DNA from: Bacillota bacterium
GTDB taxonomy: Bacteria; Bacillota; Clostridia; Christensenellales; UMGS416
Length of the DNA stretch: 27,144 nt
Assembly: GCA_023422005.1 (NCBI GenBank)
Contig: JAEZSC010000029.1
Location: 1 to 27,144, forward strand
Direction: 5' to 3'
This document shows positions 7,175 through 14,855 of this stretch, piece after piece; within the stretch, counting starts at the first letter, position 1; each line of letters opens with the position of its first letter. The notes below the pieces were generated by a model. The model worked only from the letters and a program-made list of their open reading frames with translations. It did not search any database and was not told where the DNA came from. The position numbers and the translations under genes were made by a program.

Positions 7175-7203
7175 TTGTCTGTATAGAGCAAAGATTATAT
7201 AAT
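7175..7203 (+). promoter_or_regulatory. Sigma-A promoter of the lipoprotein gene
   Basis: TTGTCT (7175-7180) and a perfect TATAAT (7198-7203) are exactly 17 bases apart, about 60 bases before the start codon. The surrounding DNA is AT-rich. Confidence 0.75.
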
Positions 7204-7262
7204 GCATATAACACGCAGATCGACAGGAGTTTGTTGGGGTACATTAATGATTGGAGAGTAAC

Positions 7263-7727
7263 ATGAAGAGGCTTGTTTTATCCATATCATATATTTTCCT
7301 TGTAATCTTGATCTCTTCTTGTGAAGTGCCGAATGGAAAGAATGGTTCAGTAAGAATTACGTCCGATTCCGGAAATTCATATACCATGTATGAAATTGAA
7401 CCAGATTCCGGATCGGCTGATTTTGGGGGCTTGGATGTCTATACGGCAACTGCTGATGACTTGCTGACAGCAGCTATGACCGACAGCAAGGAAAAGGTCA
7501 CAATCCCAAGTAATGTAAAAGAAGCTGCTGAGATTGGTTCGTCGATCCTAGATGAAACCTATGATAATTGGTCAGAGGCGGGTACGGTTTGTGTTTTCTT
7601 CAATGATAAGGCTAATGCTTGGATTGTTCATGGACAAATGAAGGACAGATACTCAACAACAGGCTGTGGGGTCGTTGCTATAAAAGCAGATACTGGTAAA
7701 ATTCTATATATGGCATATGGTGATTAA
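7263..7727 (+). CDS. Small lipoprotein, possibly NTF2 immunity-like
   Basis: This 154-residue protein has a lipoprotein signal peptide: MKR, a hydrophobic stretch, then a lipobox ending ILISSC with C20 as the lipidation site. The mature part has no motif I can name with confidence. Its end (NAWIVHGQMKD, then GCGVVAIKADTGKILYMAYGD) resembles the C-terminal strands of the NTF2-fold immunity protein family, which typically end with a V(W/I)V-G segment and a GKI-Y-HGK tail. That similarity is from memory of the pattern. The start is ATG 7263, six bases after GGAG. Codon use and base content are AT-richer than the flanking genes, hinting at separate acquisition. No toxin gene is beside it. Confidence 0.72.
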   Translation: MKRLVLSISYIFLVILISSCEVPNGKNGSVRITSDSGNSYTMYEIEPDSGSADFGGLDVYTATADDLLTAAMTDSKEKVTIPSNVKEAAEIGSSILDETYDNWSEAGTVCVFFNDKANAWIVHGQMKDRYSTTGCGVVAIKADTGKILYMAYGD

Positions 7728-8033
7728 TACCATTATATTTTGTCGCTATAATAAGCGTTATGGACTCTCTCTACTAGTAGGTAAGGAGAGCCCAGCTTCG
7801 CATTACTGAGAACCACTGCTCTTAGGGGTAGGGAATTGAGTTGCGAATAGTATAAGCACACCCAGCAGTTATAAGTAAGTATCAATTCCCTGTTCAATTA
7901 ATGCACAATAGGAAAAGCAAGCCCGCTGAATCTTCAGCAGGCTTGCTTTTATGAATGATATGATGTGCTTTCCTATGGCTCTGATCGATTGCATACAATG
8001 GAGAGAGCGTGTGGGGACAGGGCCCTCGCCGAC
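7728..8033. other. AT-rich gene-free stretch with an inverted repeat
   Basis: No gene is credible between the lipoprotein stop and the end of the UroD-like gene. GGGAATTGA (7831-7839) and TCAATTCCC (7882-7890) are perfect 9-base inverted repeats 42 bases apart. A smaller CTCTC...GAGAG element lies at about 7765-7793. Near the end comes the bidirectional terminator listed separately. Confidence 0.55.
7913..7950. terminator. Bidirectional intrinsic terminator
   Basis: Arms 7913-7930 and 7933-7950 pair over 18 positions with a single C/A mismatch and a two-base loop. The left end is AAAAGC and the right end GCTTTT, so it can work on both strands. It lies between the lipoprotein gene (plus) and the UroD-like gene (minus), which converge on it. 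Confidence 0.9.
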
Positions 8034-9143
8034 TCAGTACCTTCCGTAATTCTGTATCGCGAACATGACCGCCCGCATGCTGGTGAGCAGCGAACCGTTG
8101 TTGATGCTGCCGGCTGTGGCCACGCTGAGCCCTCGGGTTCCCCGCGCCATCTCGCAGTCGCGTCGTACTTCGGCGATGATGGCGTCCTCGTCGTTGCGCA
8201 TGAACGTGAAGGGAGCCAGTTGGCCGTCGATACGGGTACGCGGCATGTGGGAGCGGATCTGCTCCACGGTGAGCGTGGGGCCGAAATTGCAACCGGTCAG
8301 GTTTAAGCGCGCCAGAATGGGCAGCAGATGGCCCATGGGGCTGTCGGAATGCTGATAGCGCACGTCGCCGGGGTTGGGGCTGTAGCGCCGGAATACGCGG
8401 TCCAGAATAGGGAAGGCGAAGAACTCATACATCCGCGGCGTCAGCAGGCAGCAATCGTCGTCGTTGAACCAGAAGCCGCCGGGCCTGCCTCCTCCTGCTT
8501 CCTCATCCATGATGTCGGCGATGTCACACAGCAGATCGCCGATGGCCTGGGAGAAGCGCTGTGCCAGGTCCGGGTCGTCCACAATCAGATAGATCAGGTT
8601 TTCCACGCCGTACAGAGACATGGCCAGCGTAACCGGCCCGCGCACCCCGCGCGCCCGCTGTGGCACGATGCCGTAGGCTTCGTAGACGCGGCGTTTCTCC
8701 TGCTCCCAATTGGCTGGCAGCAGCCAGTGGCGCAAGTCTCGCCGGCTCTCGTCCACGCGGTCCAGCACGGCCCGCAGGGTTTCCGGCGTGTCGCAGCAGC
8801 TCTGCAGCCACATAGAGCCGCCGTGCTGCACATATTTGCCGCCGAAGATCTCGTGGATGCCGGCCACAGGAGGCAGCATCATGTCTTCGGTGGGCAGCTC
8901 CTCGGGGAGCAGGCGGCGGCCCACGATGCGCTCTGCTTTGTCGTTGTAGCGGCGGTTGAGCTCCAGGCGGCGCTCCCGCGGCGCGGTCAGCCAAGGGTCG
9001 CCGGGTTCTCCCAGCTCGGCGTACACGCATTCCTCGCTCATGCGGATGCCCAGCGCAGCCTGCGGCGCGGCTGGATCAAAACAGTTGTCGCCGTGGCTGA
9101 GCGCGTCATCGCGCCAGAAACGTTCCAGATCAACTTCCAGCAT
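8034..9143 (-). CDS. Uroporphyrinogen decarboxylase-family protein
   Basis: This 369-residue protein has the UroD/corrinoid methyltransferase (MtaA/CmuA-type) barrel pattern. RGPVTLAMSLYGVENLIYLIVDDPDL corresponds to the segment before the helix that closes the active site. It also has GGFWFNDDDCCLLTPRMYEFFAFP, then YQHSDSPMGHLLPILARLNLTGCNFGP, then DGQLAPF near the end. In cobamide methyltransferases of this fold a His-x-Cys pair binds zinc; here the equivalent position reads H265-S-D267, so zinc-thiol chemistry of the MtaA type is unlikely. Haem synthesis is also unlikely, since no other haem gene is present. The start is preceded by AGGAGG with ideal spacing. It diverges from the MBL-fold gene. 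The substrate is unknown. Confidence 0.85.
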   Translation of the reverse strand: MLEVDLERFWRDDALSHGDNCFDPAAPQAALGIRMSEECVYAELGEPGDPWLTAPRERRLELNRRYNDKAERIVGRRLLPEELPTEDMMLPPVAGIHEIFGGKYVQHGGSMWLQSCCDTPETLRAVLDRVDESRRDLRHWLLPANWEQEKRRVYEAYGIVPQRARGVRGPVTLAMSLYGVENLIYLIVDDPDLAQRFSQAIGDLLCDIADIMDEEAGGGRPGGFWFNDDDCCLLTPRMYEFFAFPILDRVFRRYSPNPGDVRYQHSDSPMGHLLPILARLNLTGCNFGPTLTVEQIRSHMPRTRIDGQLAPFTFMRNDEDAIIAEVRRDCEMARGTRGLSVATAGSINNGSLLTSMRAVMFAIQNYGRY

Positions 9144-9216
9144 GGATCCTCCTGTGCAAGGCATACGCGGGCAGCCAGTGCGCCAGAATAGGATAAGCCC
9201 GGTGTTGCCGAGGTTT

Positions 9217-9247
9217 GCGGTTTTGAAGCTGTTCGCTTGAAAACCGC
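9217..9247. promoter_or_regulatory. 31-bp inverted repeat in a divergent intergenic region
   Basis: Arms GCGGTTTTGAAGC (9217-9229) and GCTTGAAAACCGC (9235-9247) pair with one mismatch in 13 around a five-base spacer. The right arm covers the probable -35 of the MBL-fold gene. There is no T run on either strand, so an operator is more likely than a terminator. Confidence 0.55.
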
Positions 9248-9265
9248 TTGCCATCATGATATCAT
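9237..9265 (+). promoter_or_regulatory. Probable promoter of the MBL-glyoxalase operon
   Basis: TTGAAA (9237-9242) and TATCAT (9260-9265) are 17 bases apart. The -10 lies within CATGATATCATG (9255-9266), a perfect 12-bp palindrome, so both boxes are overlaid by inverted repeats. Confidence 0.5.
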
Positions 9266-9349
9266 GGGGCATCACCGGAGGCAACGGCTCCATTGTTGTG
9301 CCGAGAAACCGGATTTTTGGGCAGCAGCCCGCGATTAGGAAGAGGCCCC

Positions 9350-10057
9350 ATGAAGGTTACACTGCTGGGACACAGTGGATATTTGGTGGAAGGCAGCAAA
9401 ACCTGCCTGGTTTTCGATTATTATACCGATGAGCTGGCCCTCTTGGAGCATGTGCCCTTCGGGCGTAAGGACATTGTATTTTTCGTGTCCCATGGGCACC
9501 CTGACCATTACAGTCCGATCATCTTTGACTATGCCGGCTATGAGCGCGTGGCCTATGTGCTGGCCCGCGGCGTGCCCGCCGACCTGCCTGGCGCGTATGT
9601 ATTGGCAAAGGGCCAGACAGCCGAGGTCATGGGCGTGTCCGTGCGCGCTTATGGGTCCACCGACGAAGGTGTAAGTTTTCTCACGGGCTTCGAGGGCAAG
9701 ACGGTGTTCCACGCCGGCGACCTGAATGACTGGTACTGGGAGGATGAATCCACTCCGGCGGAGCTCAAGCGGGACGAACAGCGCTTTCTGGATGAGATTG
9801 CCCCGCTGGAGGGCATGGCCATAGACGCGGCCATGTTCCCGGTGGACGCTCGTCTGGGCCGCCACGCGCTGCGCGGGCCCATGCGTTTCGCGCTGAGCGT
9901 GCGCCCCCGGTGGCTGTTGCCCATGCATTTAAGCGGTGGTTTTGGCCTGCCGGCGGAGCTGCGGGCCAGCGTGGAGGAATCCGGCCTCAAGGAGGTCGCC
10001 GTGGCAGAGCTTGCGCACCCCGGCGACCATGTGCTCATCGATGATGATTTTGACTGA
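9350..10057 (+). CDS. Metallo-beta-lactamase-fold hydrolase (UlaG-like)
   Basis: This 235-residue protein carries the metal-binding signature HGHPDH (H48, H50, D52, H53). A later HAGDLNDWYW (H121, D124) supplies the bridging aspartate, and LPMHLSGG near the end supplies the last histidine. The opening MKVTLLGHSGYLVEG and the compact size match the UlaG-like branch, which includes phosphodiesterases and lactonases. The reaction here is unknown. The start is ATG 9350 behind AGGAAGAGG; an upstream open stretch back to 9293 lacks a ribosome binding site. Only 25 bases separate it from the glyoxalase gene, so the two are probably co-transcribed. Confidence 0.86.
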   Translation: MKVTLLGHSGYLVEGSKTCLVFDYYTDELALLEHVPFGRKDIVFFVSHGHPDHYSPIIFDYAGYERVAYVLARGVPADLPGAYVLAKGQTAEVMGVSVRAYGSTDEGVSFLTGFEGKTVFHAGDLNDWYWEDESTPAELKRDEQRFLDEIAPLEGMAIDAAMFPVDARLGRHALRGPMRFALSVRPRWLLPMHLSGGFGLPAELRASVEESGLKEVAVAELAHPGDHVLIDDDFD

Positions 10058-10082
10058 TCCAGCCAAAGACGAGGAGGCAGCC

Positions 10083-10451
10083 ATGAAATTTTTGATTGCT
10101 CACACCAACCTCAACGTATTCAACCTGGAACGCTCGCTGGCCTTTTATCAAAAAGCGCTGGGCTTGCAGGAGTTTCGCCGCAAGGAAGCCCAGGATGGAA
10201 GCTTCATCCTGGTATTCCTGGGAGACGGAGAGACAGGCCATCAGATCGAGCTAACGTGGCTCAAGGATCGCGAGGAAGCTTATAATCTGGGCGACAATGA
10301 GATCCATATCGCCTTTGTCGTGGATGACTACGCCGCCGCCCACGCGTTGCACAGCGAGATGGGTTGCATTTGTTTTGAGAACAAGGCCATGGGCATCTAT
10401 TTCATCGAGGATCCGGACGGTTACTGGCTGGAGATCATCCCCAAGAGGTAG
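10083..10451 (+). CDS. Glyoxalase I-like VOC-family protein
   Basis: At 122 residues this is the size of a single-module glyoxalase I, with two beta-alpha-beta-beta-beta repeats. The four metal ligands expected for lactoylglutathione lyase are all present: H7 in AHTNLNV, E56 in GHQIELTW, H75 in EIHIAFVVDD and E117 in DPDGYWLEI. It could therefore detoxify the thiol adduct of methylglyoxal. Which thiol (glutathione, bacillithiol or another) is used in this organism is not shown. The start is ATG 10083 after GAGGAGG. The upstream MBL-fold hydrolase would suit a glyoxalase II-like partner, but its UlaG-like sequence does not argue strongly for that. Confidence 0.9.
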   Translation: MKFLIAHTNLNVFNLERSLAFYQKALGLQEFRRKEAQDGSFILVFLGDGETGHQIELTWLKDREEAYNLGDNEIHIAFVVDDYAAAHALHSEMGCICFENKAMGIYFIEDPDGYWLEIIPKR

Positions 10452-10491
10452 GAACCCTGCGCGTCGCACCGCCCTTGCGGGGGTTTCCTTT
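10449..10491 (+). terminator. Possible terminator after the glyoxalase gene
   Basis: AGGAACCC just past the stop can pair imperfectly with GGGGGTTTCCT, which ends in TTT. The stem has mismatches, so termination may be partial. Confidence 0.4.
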
Positions 10492-10537
10492 GGTGTGCAG
10501 TCAATTGCCGTGGCCGTGCACGTTGGTGCTCATCCGG

Positions 10538-10546
10538 TGATATACT
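10538..10546 (+). promoter_or_regulatory. Extended -10 promoter candidate
   Basis: TGATATACT combines the TG of an extended -10 with TATACT, 34 bases before the next start codon. No good -35 is found 16-18 bases upstream, which extended -10 promoters can do without. Confidence 0.4.
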
Positions 10547-10580
10547 AAAAGGGAAACCTTGCTCGAAAGGAAGTGCCGTC

Positions 10581-10967
10581 ATGGCGCAAATCATTCTGCC
10601 CGCGCAGGAGGCCATCGCCGTCCTGCGGGCAAATGTGCAGATGCCGCCCATTATCCGTTCTCTTGAAGTGACATTACAGGGCCCCCGTGTGAACGTGAAG
10701 ATCGCCCCGATCTTGCCCATGATGCCCATCCTGATCCGCCTGCAGCGCTATGAGGCGCCCATGGCACAGTTCGCGTTGGATGGGCTGCCGGCCAGCGTGA
10801 ACCTGGGTGCTCTGGTCAAGCTGCCTCCGGGCATCCAGGCTCAGGACGGAATCCTGGTCATCAACACCGACACGCTGATCCGCGGCCAACTGGGGCTCAA
10901 GGGCCTTCGGGTGACCGGCGTGAGTTGGGATGGTGCGGCGTACCGCATCGATGCGATGCCGGGATAA
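10581..10967 (+). CDS. Hypothetical protein, 128 residues
   Basis: I do not recognise this protein. It starts at ATG 10581 behind AAAGGAAG and has no signal peptide or membrane helix. Its middle is rich in proline and hydrophobic residues (VNVKIAPILPMMPILIRLQRYEAPM). The end, INTDTLIRGQLGLKGLRVTGVSWDG, alternates in a way typical of beta strands. Codon use matches its neighbours, and the clean ribosome binding site and upstream promoter-like element support a real gene. It appears to be transcribed on its own, after a weak terminator. Bases 10968-11118 downstream hold GC-rich short repeats of GGGC/GCCC but no gene. Confidence 0.7.
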   Translation: MAQIILPAQEAIAVLRANVQMPPIIRSLEVTLQGPRVNVKIAPILPMMPILIRLQRYEAPMAQFALDGLPASVNLGALVKLPPGIQAQDGILVINTDTLIRGQLGLKGLRVTGVSWDGAAYRIDAMPG

Positions 10968-11118
10968 AACGGCAAGGGCTGCTCGCCCATGCAACCTGGG
11001 CAGAGCCCCTGCCCTACATACGAAATCACCTTAAAGGCTGTCGTCCATTCCAGCTTCAACTACCGCCATGAAGCGCCAGGTTGGGTGCAGCCGTCAGTTT
11101 ATCTTAAGAAATTGCTAA

Positions 11119-11147
11119 TTGTCTACAAACCTGTTTTATACTATACT
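11119..11147 (+). promoter_or_regulatory. Promoter of the TRIC channel gene
   Basis: TTGTCT (11119-11124) and TATACT (11142-11147) are 17 bases apart in a locally AT-rich stretch, 37 bases before the start codon. A second TATACT overlaps at 11137-11142. Confidence 0.68.
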
Positions 11148-11183
11148 TGCACAGTTGTAGAAAGCACGGCGCAGGGAGGCCCC

Positions 11184-11804
11184 TTGAACGTTCTGGAGAT
11201 CTGCGAAGTCGTGGGCGTGGCGGCTTTCGCCGCGTCGGGCGCCATTGTTGCCATGGAGAAGCGCCTGGATGTGTTCGGCATTTTTGTGCTTGCCACGGTG
11301 ACGGCGGTGGGCGGCGGCGTGATCCGCGATGTCGTGATGGACCGCGGCATACCGGTGTTCTTTTCCAACTATGTGTATGCGCTGGTCATCGCGCTGAGCG
11401 CCGCCGCCGTGATGGCGCTGCGGGGCCGTGTGCGCTGGAGCTTTCCCTTCGTCGTCATCGATGCGCTGGGCCTGAGCGTGTTCACGATCGTGGCCGGTGT
11501 AAAGGCCATGGATACGCAGGTGAACCTGCTGGCCTTCCTGTTCGTGTCTGTTATCACCGGTATTGGCGGCAGCCTGCTGCGCGACATCATGGTGGGCGAG
11601 ATCCCCACGCTGCTGCGCCGCGAGATCTACGCCACGGCGGTGCTGCTGGGCGCGGTGGTGCTGTGGTTTGCGCGGCCGGTGCTGGGGCAGGCGGCGGTCT
11701 ATCTGGCCATGGCGGTGGTCTTCGTGGTGCGCGTGGTGTGCTTCCGCCTCAACGTGCATCTGAATTTGGACACACCGACCCGCTCACACGCACAGAATAC
11801 ATAA
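11184..11804 (+). CDS. TRIC-family cation channel (UPF0126, YicG-like)
   Basis: This 206-residue integral membrane protein of about seven helices shows the internal duplication of the prokaryotic TRIC family. Each half carries a glycine-rich kink followed by an RD pair: AVGGGVIRDVV (residues 41-51) and GIGGSLLRDIM (126-136). Homologues form trimeric potassium-permeable channels. The best start is TTG 11184, six bases after GGGAGG; this gives the family's usual length, whereas the longer frame back to 10989 adds a stretch lacking any homology signal. A membrane glycosyltransferase gene follows after 35 bases, probably in the same transcript. Confidence 0.9.
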   Translation: MNVLEICEVVGVAAFAASGAIVAMEKRLDVFGIFVLATVTAVGGGVIRDVVMDRGIPVFFSNYVYALVIALSAAAVMALRGRVRWSFPFVVIDALGLSVFTIVAGVKAMDTQVNLLAFLFVSVITGIGGSLLRDIMVGEIPTLLRREIYATAVLLGAVVLWFARPVLGQAAVYLAMAVVFVVRVVCFRLNVHLNLDTPTRSHAQNT

Positions 11805-11839
11805 GCGCGCCCGGCCAAACGGCGCGCGAGAAAGACCGT

Positions 11840-13441
11840 ATGACAGAGAAACTAAAGCGATGGAGCAACCGGGTGGAGGCCGCGCGGTCGTGGGACTGGG
11901 CGGTGCTGGCGCTGTTCGTGGCGTTGGTAACACTGGTGAGCGCCCATCACGAGCCGTGGCGCGATGAGGCGCAGGCATGGCTGCTGGCCCGGGACATGAA
12001 CCTCTGGGATCTGGTGACCCAACAGTTGCGTTATGAGGGCCACACGCCGCTGTGGTATCTGCTGTTGGCCATACCGGCCAAGCTGGGCGTACCCTATGAA
12101 CTGGGTTTAAAGACCGTGAGCCTGGCCGTGGCGGCGCTGTCTGCGGCGCTGTTGATCCACCGGTCACCTTTCCCGTGGTTTGCGCGGTACACATTGCCCT
12201 TCACGTATTTTTTATTCTTCCAGTTCACCGTCGTCAACCGCAGCTACTGCCTGGTCGTGCTGTTTATGTGGCTGGCGGCGATGTGCTTCCATAGCCGCAA
12301 CCGCCGCCCGTGGCGCTACGCTGCGATTCTGGCGGCGCTGGGCGGTGTCAGCGCCCACGGCATGCTGTTTGGCGCGGGTTTTGCGTTGTCGTGGCTGCTG
12401 GAGATGGCTGTCGCAGAAAGTAAGACCGGCAATGGATGGATCGCTCGGCTGATGCGGGATGGGCGCTTCCACGCGTTGCTGGCCTATGCCGCTGCGATGC
12501 TGGTGTTCGTGGCCATCCTGTGGCCGCCGGCGGATCGTTACACCTATGGTGTCATACTGAACTACGGCGGCTTGCGCCCGCTGTATGCGCTGGTCGTTGC
12601 ACCGCTGGACGCCTTTATCAGCGATGTGGCCGTGGGCTTCGCGCTGGGCGCGCCGTGGTACACCGGCTTGCTGCCGGCTGTCACATGCCTGCTGGGGTTG
12701 GCCGCTTTGGGCGTCTACTTCCACCGCAAGAAGCTGCTGCACGTGGCGGTGCTGAGTTACCTGCCCTTTACGCTGTTTCTGGGTTTCGTGTACCTGGGGC
12801 TCTATCATCTGGGGCTTTATGCCGTGTGGCTGGTCTGCCTGATGTGGGTGGCCATGAGCGGGCCGGCTGGCGAACGGCGCACCTCTGATGGCATGCCGGA
12901 GCGTCTGCGCCTGCCGTGGCGCGCATTGGGCCCGCTGGCCTATGCGGCGGTGCTGGCGGTGCAGCTGGCGTGGACGGCCAGCGCCAGCATCCACGAGATT
13001 CAGCTGCCCTTCGAGGCCGGCCGCGCAGAGGCGCAATACATACAAGCCAACGGCATAGCCGGCCGCCGCATCATGAACCAGTACGACTTCAACGAAGCCT
13101 TTGGGCAGGTGTACACCGATCAGGTTGTGTCGGTGCTGCCGTATTTTGACCGCAATATTTTCTATAACTTCAATGACGGCGATCCCGACCGCAGCTACAA
13201 CCCCTTTCGCGTGCCCACCGGCCGGGAGCCGGAGCAGTGGCGCGCCCAGGGGCCGCCGGAGTTCTATCTGGAGAACTTCTTCCACCGCATAGAGGACTAT
13301 CCGGACATCCTGAACGCCGATGACTACGTCGTGATCGCCAGCTTCTCCTACCACCATCTGTGGAAGGGGATTATGGACAGCTATACAGACCGGCTGTACG
13401 CCCGTAAGGACATCGCCGGGCCTTTCCTGAACGGCCAATAG
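11840..13441 (+). CDS. GT-C type membrane glycosyltransferase
   Basis: This is a 533-residue protein with about ten hydrophobic helices over the first 400 residues and a soluble extracytoplasmic tail. After the first helix comes HHEPWRDEAQAWLLARD (residues 36-52). The acidic pair D42-E43 sits in the first outer loop, where GT-C enzymes of the GT39/ArnT type keep their catalytic acid. Such enzymes move a sugar from a polyprenyl-phosphate carrier to a lipid, glycan or protein on the outer face of the membrane. Donor and acceptor are unknown. The start at ATG 11840 has only a weak ribosome binding site, so translation may depend partly on coupling to the channel gene 35 bases upstream. No glycan cluster surrounds it. 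Confidence 0.78.
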   Translation: MTEKLKRWSNRVEAARSWDWAVLALFVALVTLVSAHHEPWRDEAQAWLLARDMNLWDLVTQQLRYEGHTPLWYLLLAIPAKLGVPYELGLKTVSLAVAALSAALLIHRSPFPWFARYTLPFTYFLFFQFTVVNRSYCLVVLFMWLAAMCFHSRNRRPWRYAAILAALGGVSAHGMLFGAGFALSWLLEMAVAESKTGNGWIARLMRDGRFHALLAYAAAMLVFVAILWPPADRYTYGVILNYGGLRPLYALVVAPLDAFISDVAVGFALGAPWYTGLLPAVTCLLGLAALGVYFHRKKLLHVAVLSYLPFTLFLGFVYLGLYHLGLYAVWLVCLMWVAMSGPAGERRTSDGMPERLRLPWRALGPLAYAAVLAVQLAWTASASIHEIQLPFEAGRAEAQYIQANGIAGRRIMNQYDFNEAFGQVYTDQVVSVLPYFDRNIFYNFNDGDPDRSYNPFRVPTGREPEQWRAQGPPEFYLENFFHRIEDYPDILNADDYVVIASFSYHHLWKGIMDSYTDRLYARKDIAGPFLNGQ

Positions 13442-13449
13442 GAGGCTGT

Positions 13450-14544
13450 ATGGAGCGCGAACGACTGTTGGGGTTGCGCCTGCACAGCCACGGGCTGGCA
13501 GAACCGCACACTGCCGCGCCGGCCGCCGTGGTGGCCCGCATGGGGGCCATACAGGCGCAGCTTTATGAGAGCGGCAAGTGGACCATCGGCGCGCGCGCTG
13601 GCTGCACCCGCCGGCAAGTGGATGACGCCATCGCCAACGGCGCCATCGTGCGCACGTGGATGATGCGCGGCACGCTGCACTTCGTGCCGTCGGCGGATGT
13701 GCGCTGGATGTTGGCGCTGCTGACGCCGCCCATCATCACCGGCAGCGCCTCGCGGGTTCGCCAGCTGGAGCTGGACGACGGGCAGTTTGCCCGTGCCGAG
13801 GCGGCCCTGAGCCGGGAGCTGCGCCAGTCGGGGCAGCTCACCCGCAAGCAGGCGCTGGCCGTGCTGCGCGCCGAGGGGCTATCCACCGATGGCCAGCGGG
13901 GCTATGCCCTGCTCAGCCGCGCCTCCCAGCGGGGGCTCATCGCCTTCGGCCCCCAGCAAGGGACGCAGGAGACTTTTGTTTTGCTGGACGGCGTGGCGCC
14001 GCCGGGCAGAACGTGGCAGCGGGAAGAAGCTTTGGTGGAGCTGGCGCGGAGGTATTTCACCAGCCACGGGCCGGCCAGCGCGCAGGACTTCGCCCGGTGG
14101 TCAGGTCTTACGCTTACCGATACCCGCAAGGCGATCCTGGCGCTGGGTGGCGAGTTGGAGCATGATGTTTATCAGGGCATGGACGTGTATTTCGCCACCG
14201 CGCAGCCACAGCCAACAGCCGGCGCGCTGCTGCTGGCGGGCTTTGATGAATACGTGCTGGGATACCGTGACCGCTCTCCGGTGCTGGACCATGAGCATGA
14301 CGGCGACGTCGTGCCCGGCAAAAACGGCATATTCCAGCCCACGCTCATGCTGGATGGCCGCGTGGCCGGCACATGGAAGGCTGCCGAGTTTCGCGGTGCG
14401 ATGACGGTGGAAGTGCTGCCCTTCCAGCCGCTGAGCCTGGAGCAGGAGCAAGCGCTGAGCCGCTCCGCCACCCAGTACGGCGGCTACCTGGGCCTGCCGG
14501 TGCGGCTGCAGATTGCTACATCTGCTGACAGCACAGAGGGTTGA
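13450..14544 (+). CDS. AlkZ/YcaQ-like DNA glycosylase (HTH_42 family)
   Basis: This 364-residue protein belongs to the winged-helix HTH_42 family. The key catalytic motif is present as Q35-A-Q37 in RMGAIQAQLY, the QxQ form of Streptomyces AlkZ as opposed to the QxD form of E. coli YcaQ. The beta-hairpin segment TWMMRGTLHFV (residues 69-79) and the late GYRDRSPVLD region also fit. Characterised relatives excise bulky alkylated bases or unhook interstrand crosslinks. AlkZ proper confers self-resistance in a natural-product cluster, but no such cluster is seen here, so general repair is more likely. AGGAGG overlaps the stop of the glycosyltransferase gene; the two are eight bases apart and likely co-transcribed. 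Confidence 0.85.
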   Translation: MERERLLGLRLHSHGLAEPHTAAPAAVVARMGAIQAQLYESGKWTIGARAGCTRRQVDDAIANGAIVRTWMMRGTLHFVPSADVRWMLALLTPPIITGSASRVRQLELDDGQFARAEAALSRELRQSGQLTRKQALAVLRAEGLSTDGQRGYALLSRASQRGLIAFGPQQGTQETFVLLDGVAPPGRTWQREEALVELARRYFTSHGPASAQDFARWSGLTLTDTRKAILALGGELEHDVYQGMDVYFATAQPQPTAGALLLAGFDEYVLGYRDRSPVLDHEHDGDVVPGKNGIFQPTLMLDGRVAGTWKAAEFRGAMTVEVLPFQPLSLEQEQALSRSATQYGGYLGLPVRLQIATSADSTEG

Positions 14545-14790
14545 TCTGCAAGGAAGAAACGTGCACGCATTGCCGACCGACGGTTTATCCGGCGGGAGGA
14601 AACAACAGAGTGATCAAAAACGATACAAACTCCGCCCACAGGTGATCTTCCGTTCCTGAACAATCAAAATGAGATTCAACAGCTAAGGTATCTTCCGGCG
14701 ACGATGATCGCCGTGGGATAAAACAGCAGTGGTGACAAGTCGTCTGAATCGCCGAGGCGCAACAGCGCCGCTGGCGACAGGCGGCAGCCG
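14545..14790. other. Gene-free stretch
   Basis: The 311 bases between the glycosylase stop and the next start contain no supportable gene. Base composition drifts to AT-richer in the first half. A GCCGC/GCGGC hairpin lies at about 14767-14785. The last 65 bases hold the promoter and ribosome binding site of the next gene. I saw no recognisable gene remnant. Confidence 0.5.
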
Positions 14791-14819
14791 TTGACGGTAA
14801 TGTATTGCTGGAGTAAAAT
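14791..14819 (+). promoter_or_regulatory. Sigma-A promoter
   Basis: TTGACG (14791-14796) and TAAAAT (14814-14819) are 17 bases apart, 36 bases before the start codon at 14856. Confidence 0.8.
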
Positions 14820-14855
14820 GGTTCCGTCAGCCTAAATACTGTTCGGAGGTGTATC

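Noticed and set aside
11147..11839. N-terminal extension of the glycosyltransferase across the channel gene
   Set aside because: This frame is open only because of high GC content; it is rich in Arg, Gly and His without domain signals. The TRIC frame over the same bases shows clear family motifs.
12212..13438. Long minus-strand frame opposite the glycosyltransferase
   Set aside because: It is Arg, Gln and His-rich with no start signal, a typical antisense shadow of a GC-rich gene.
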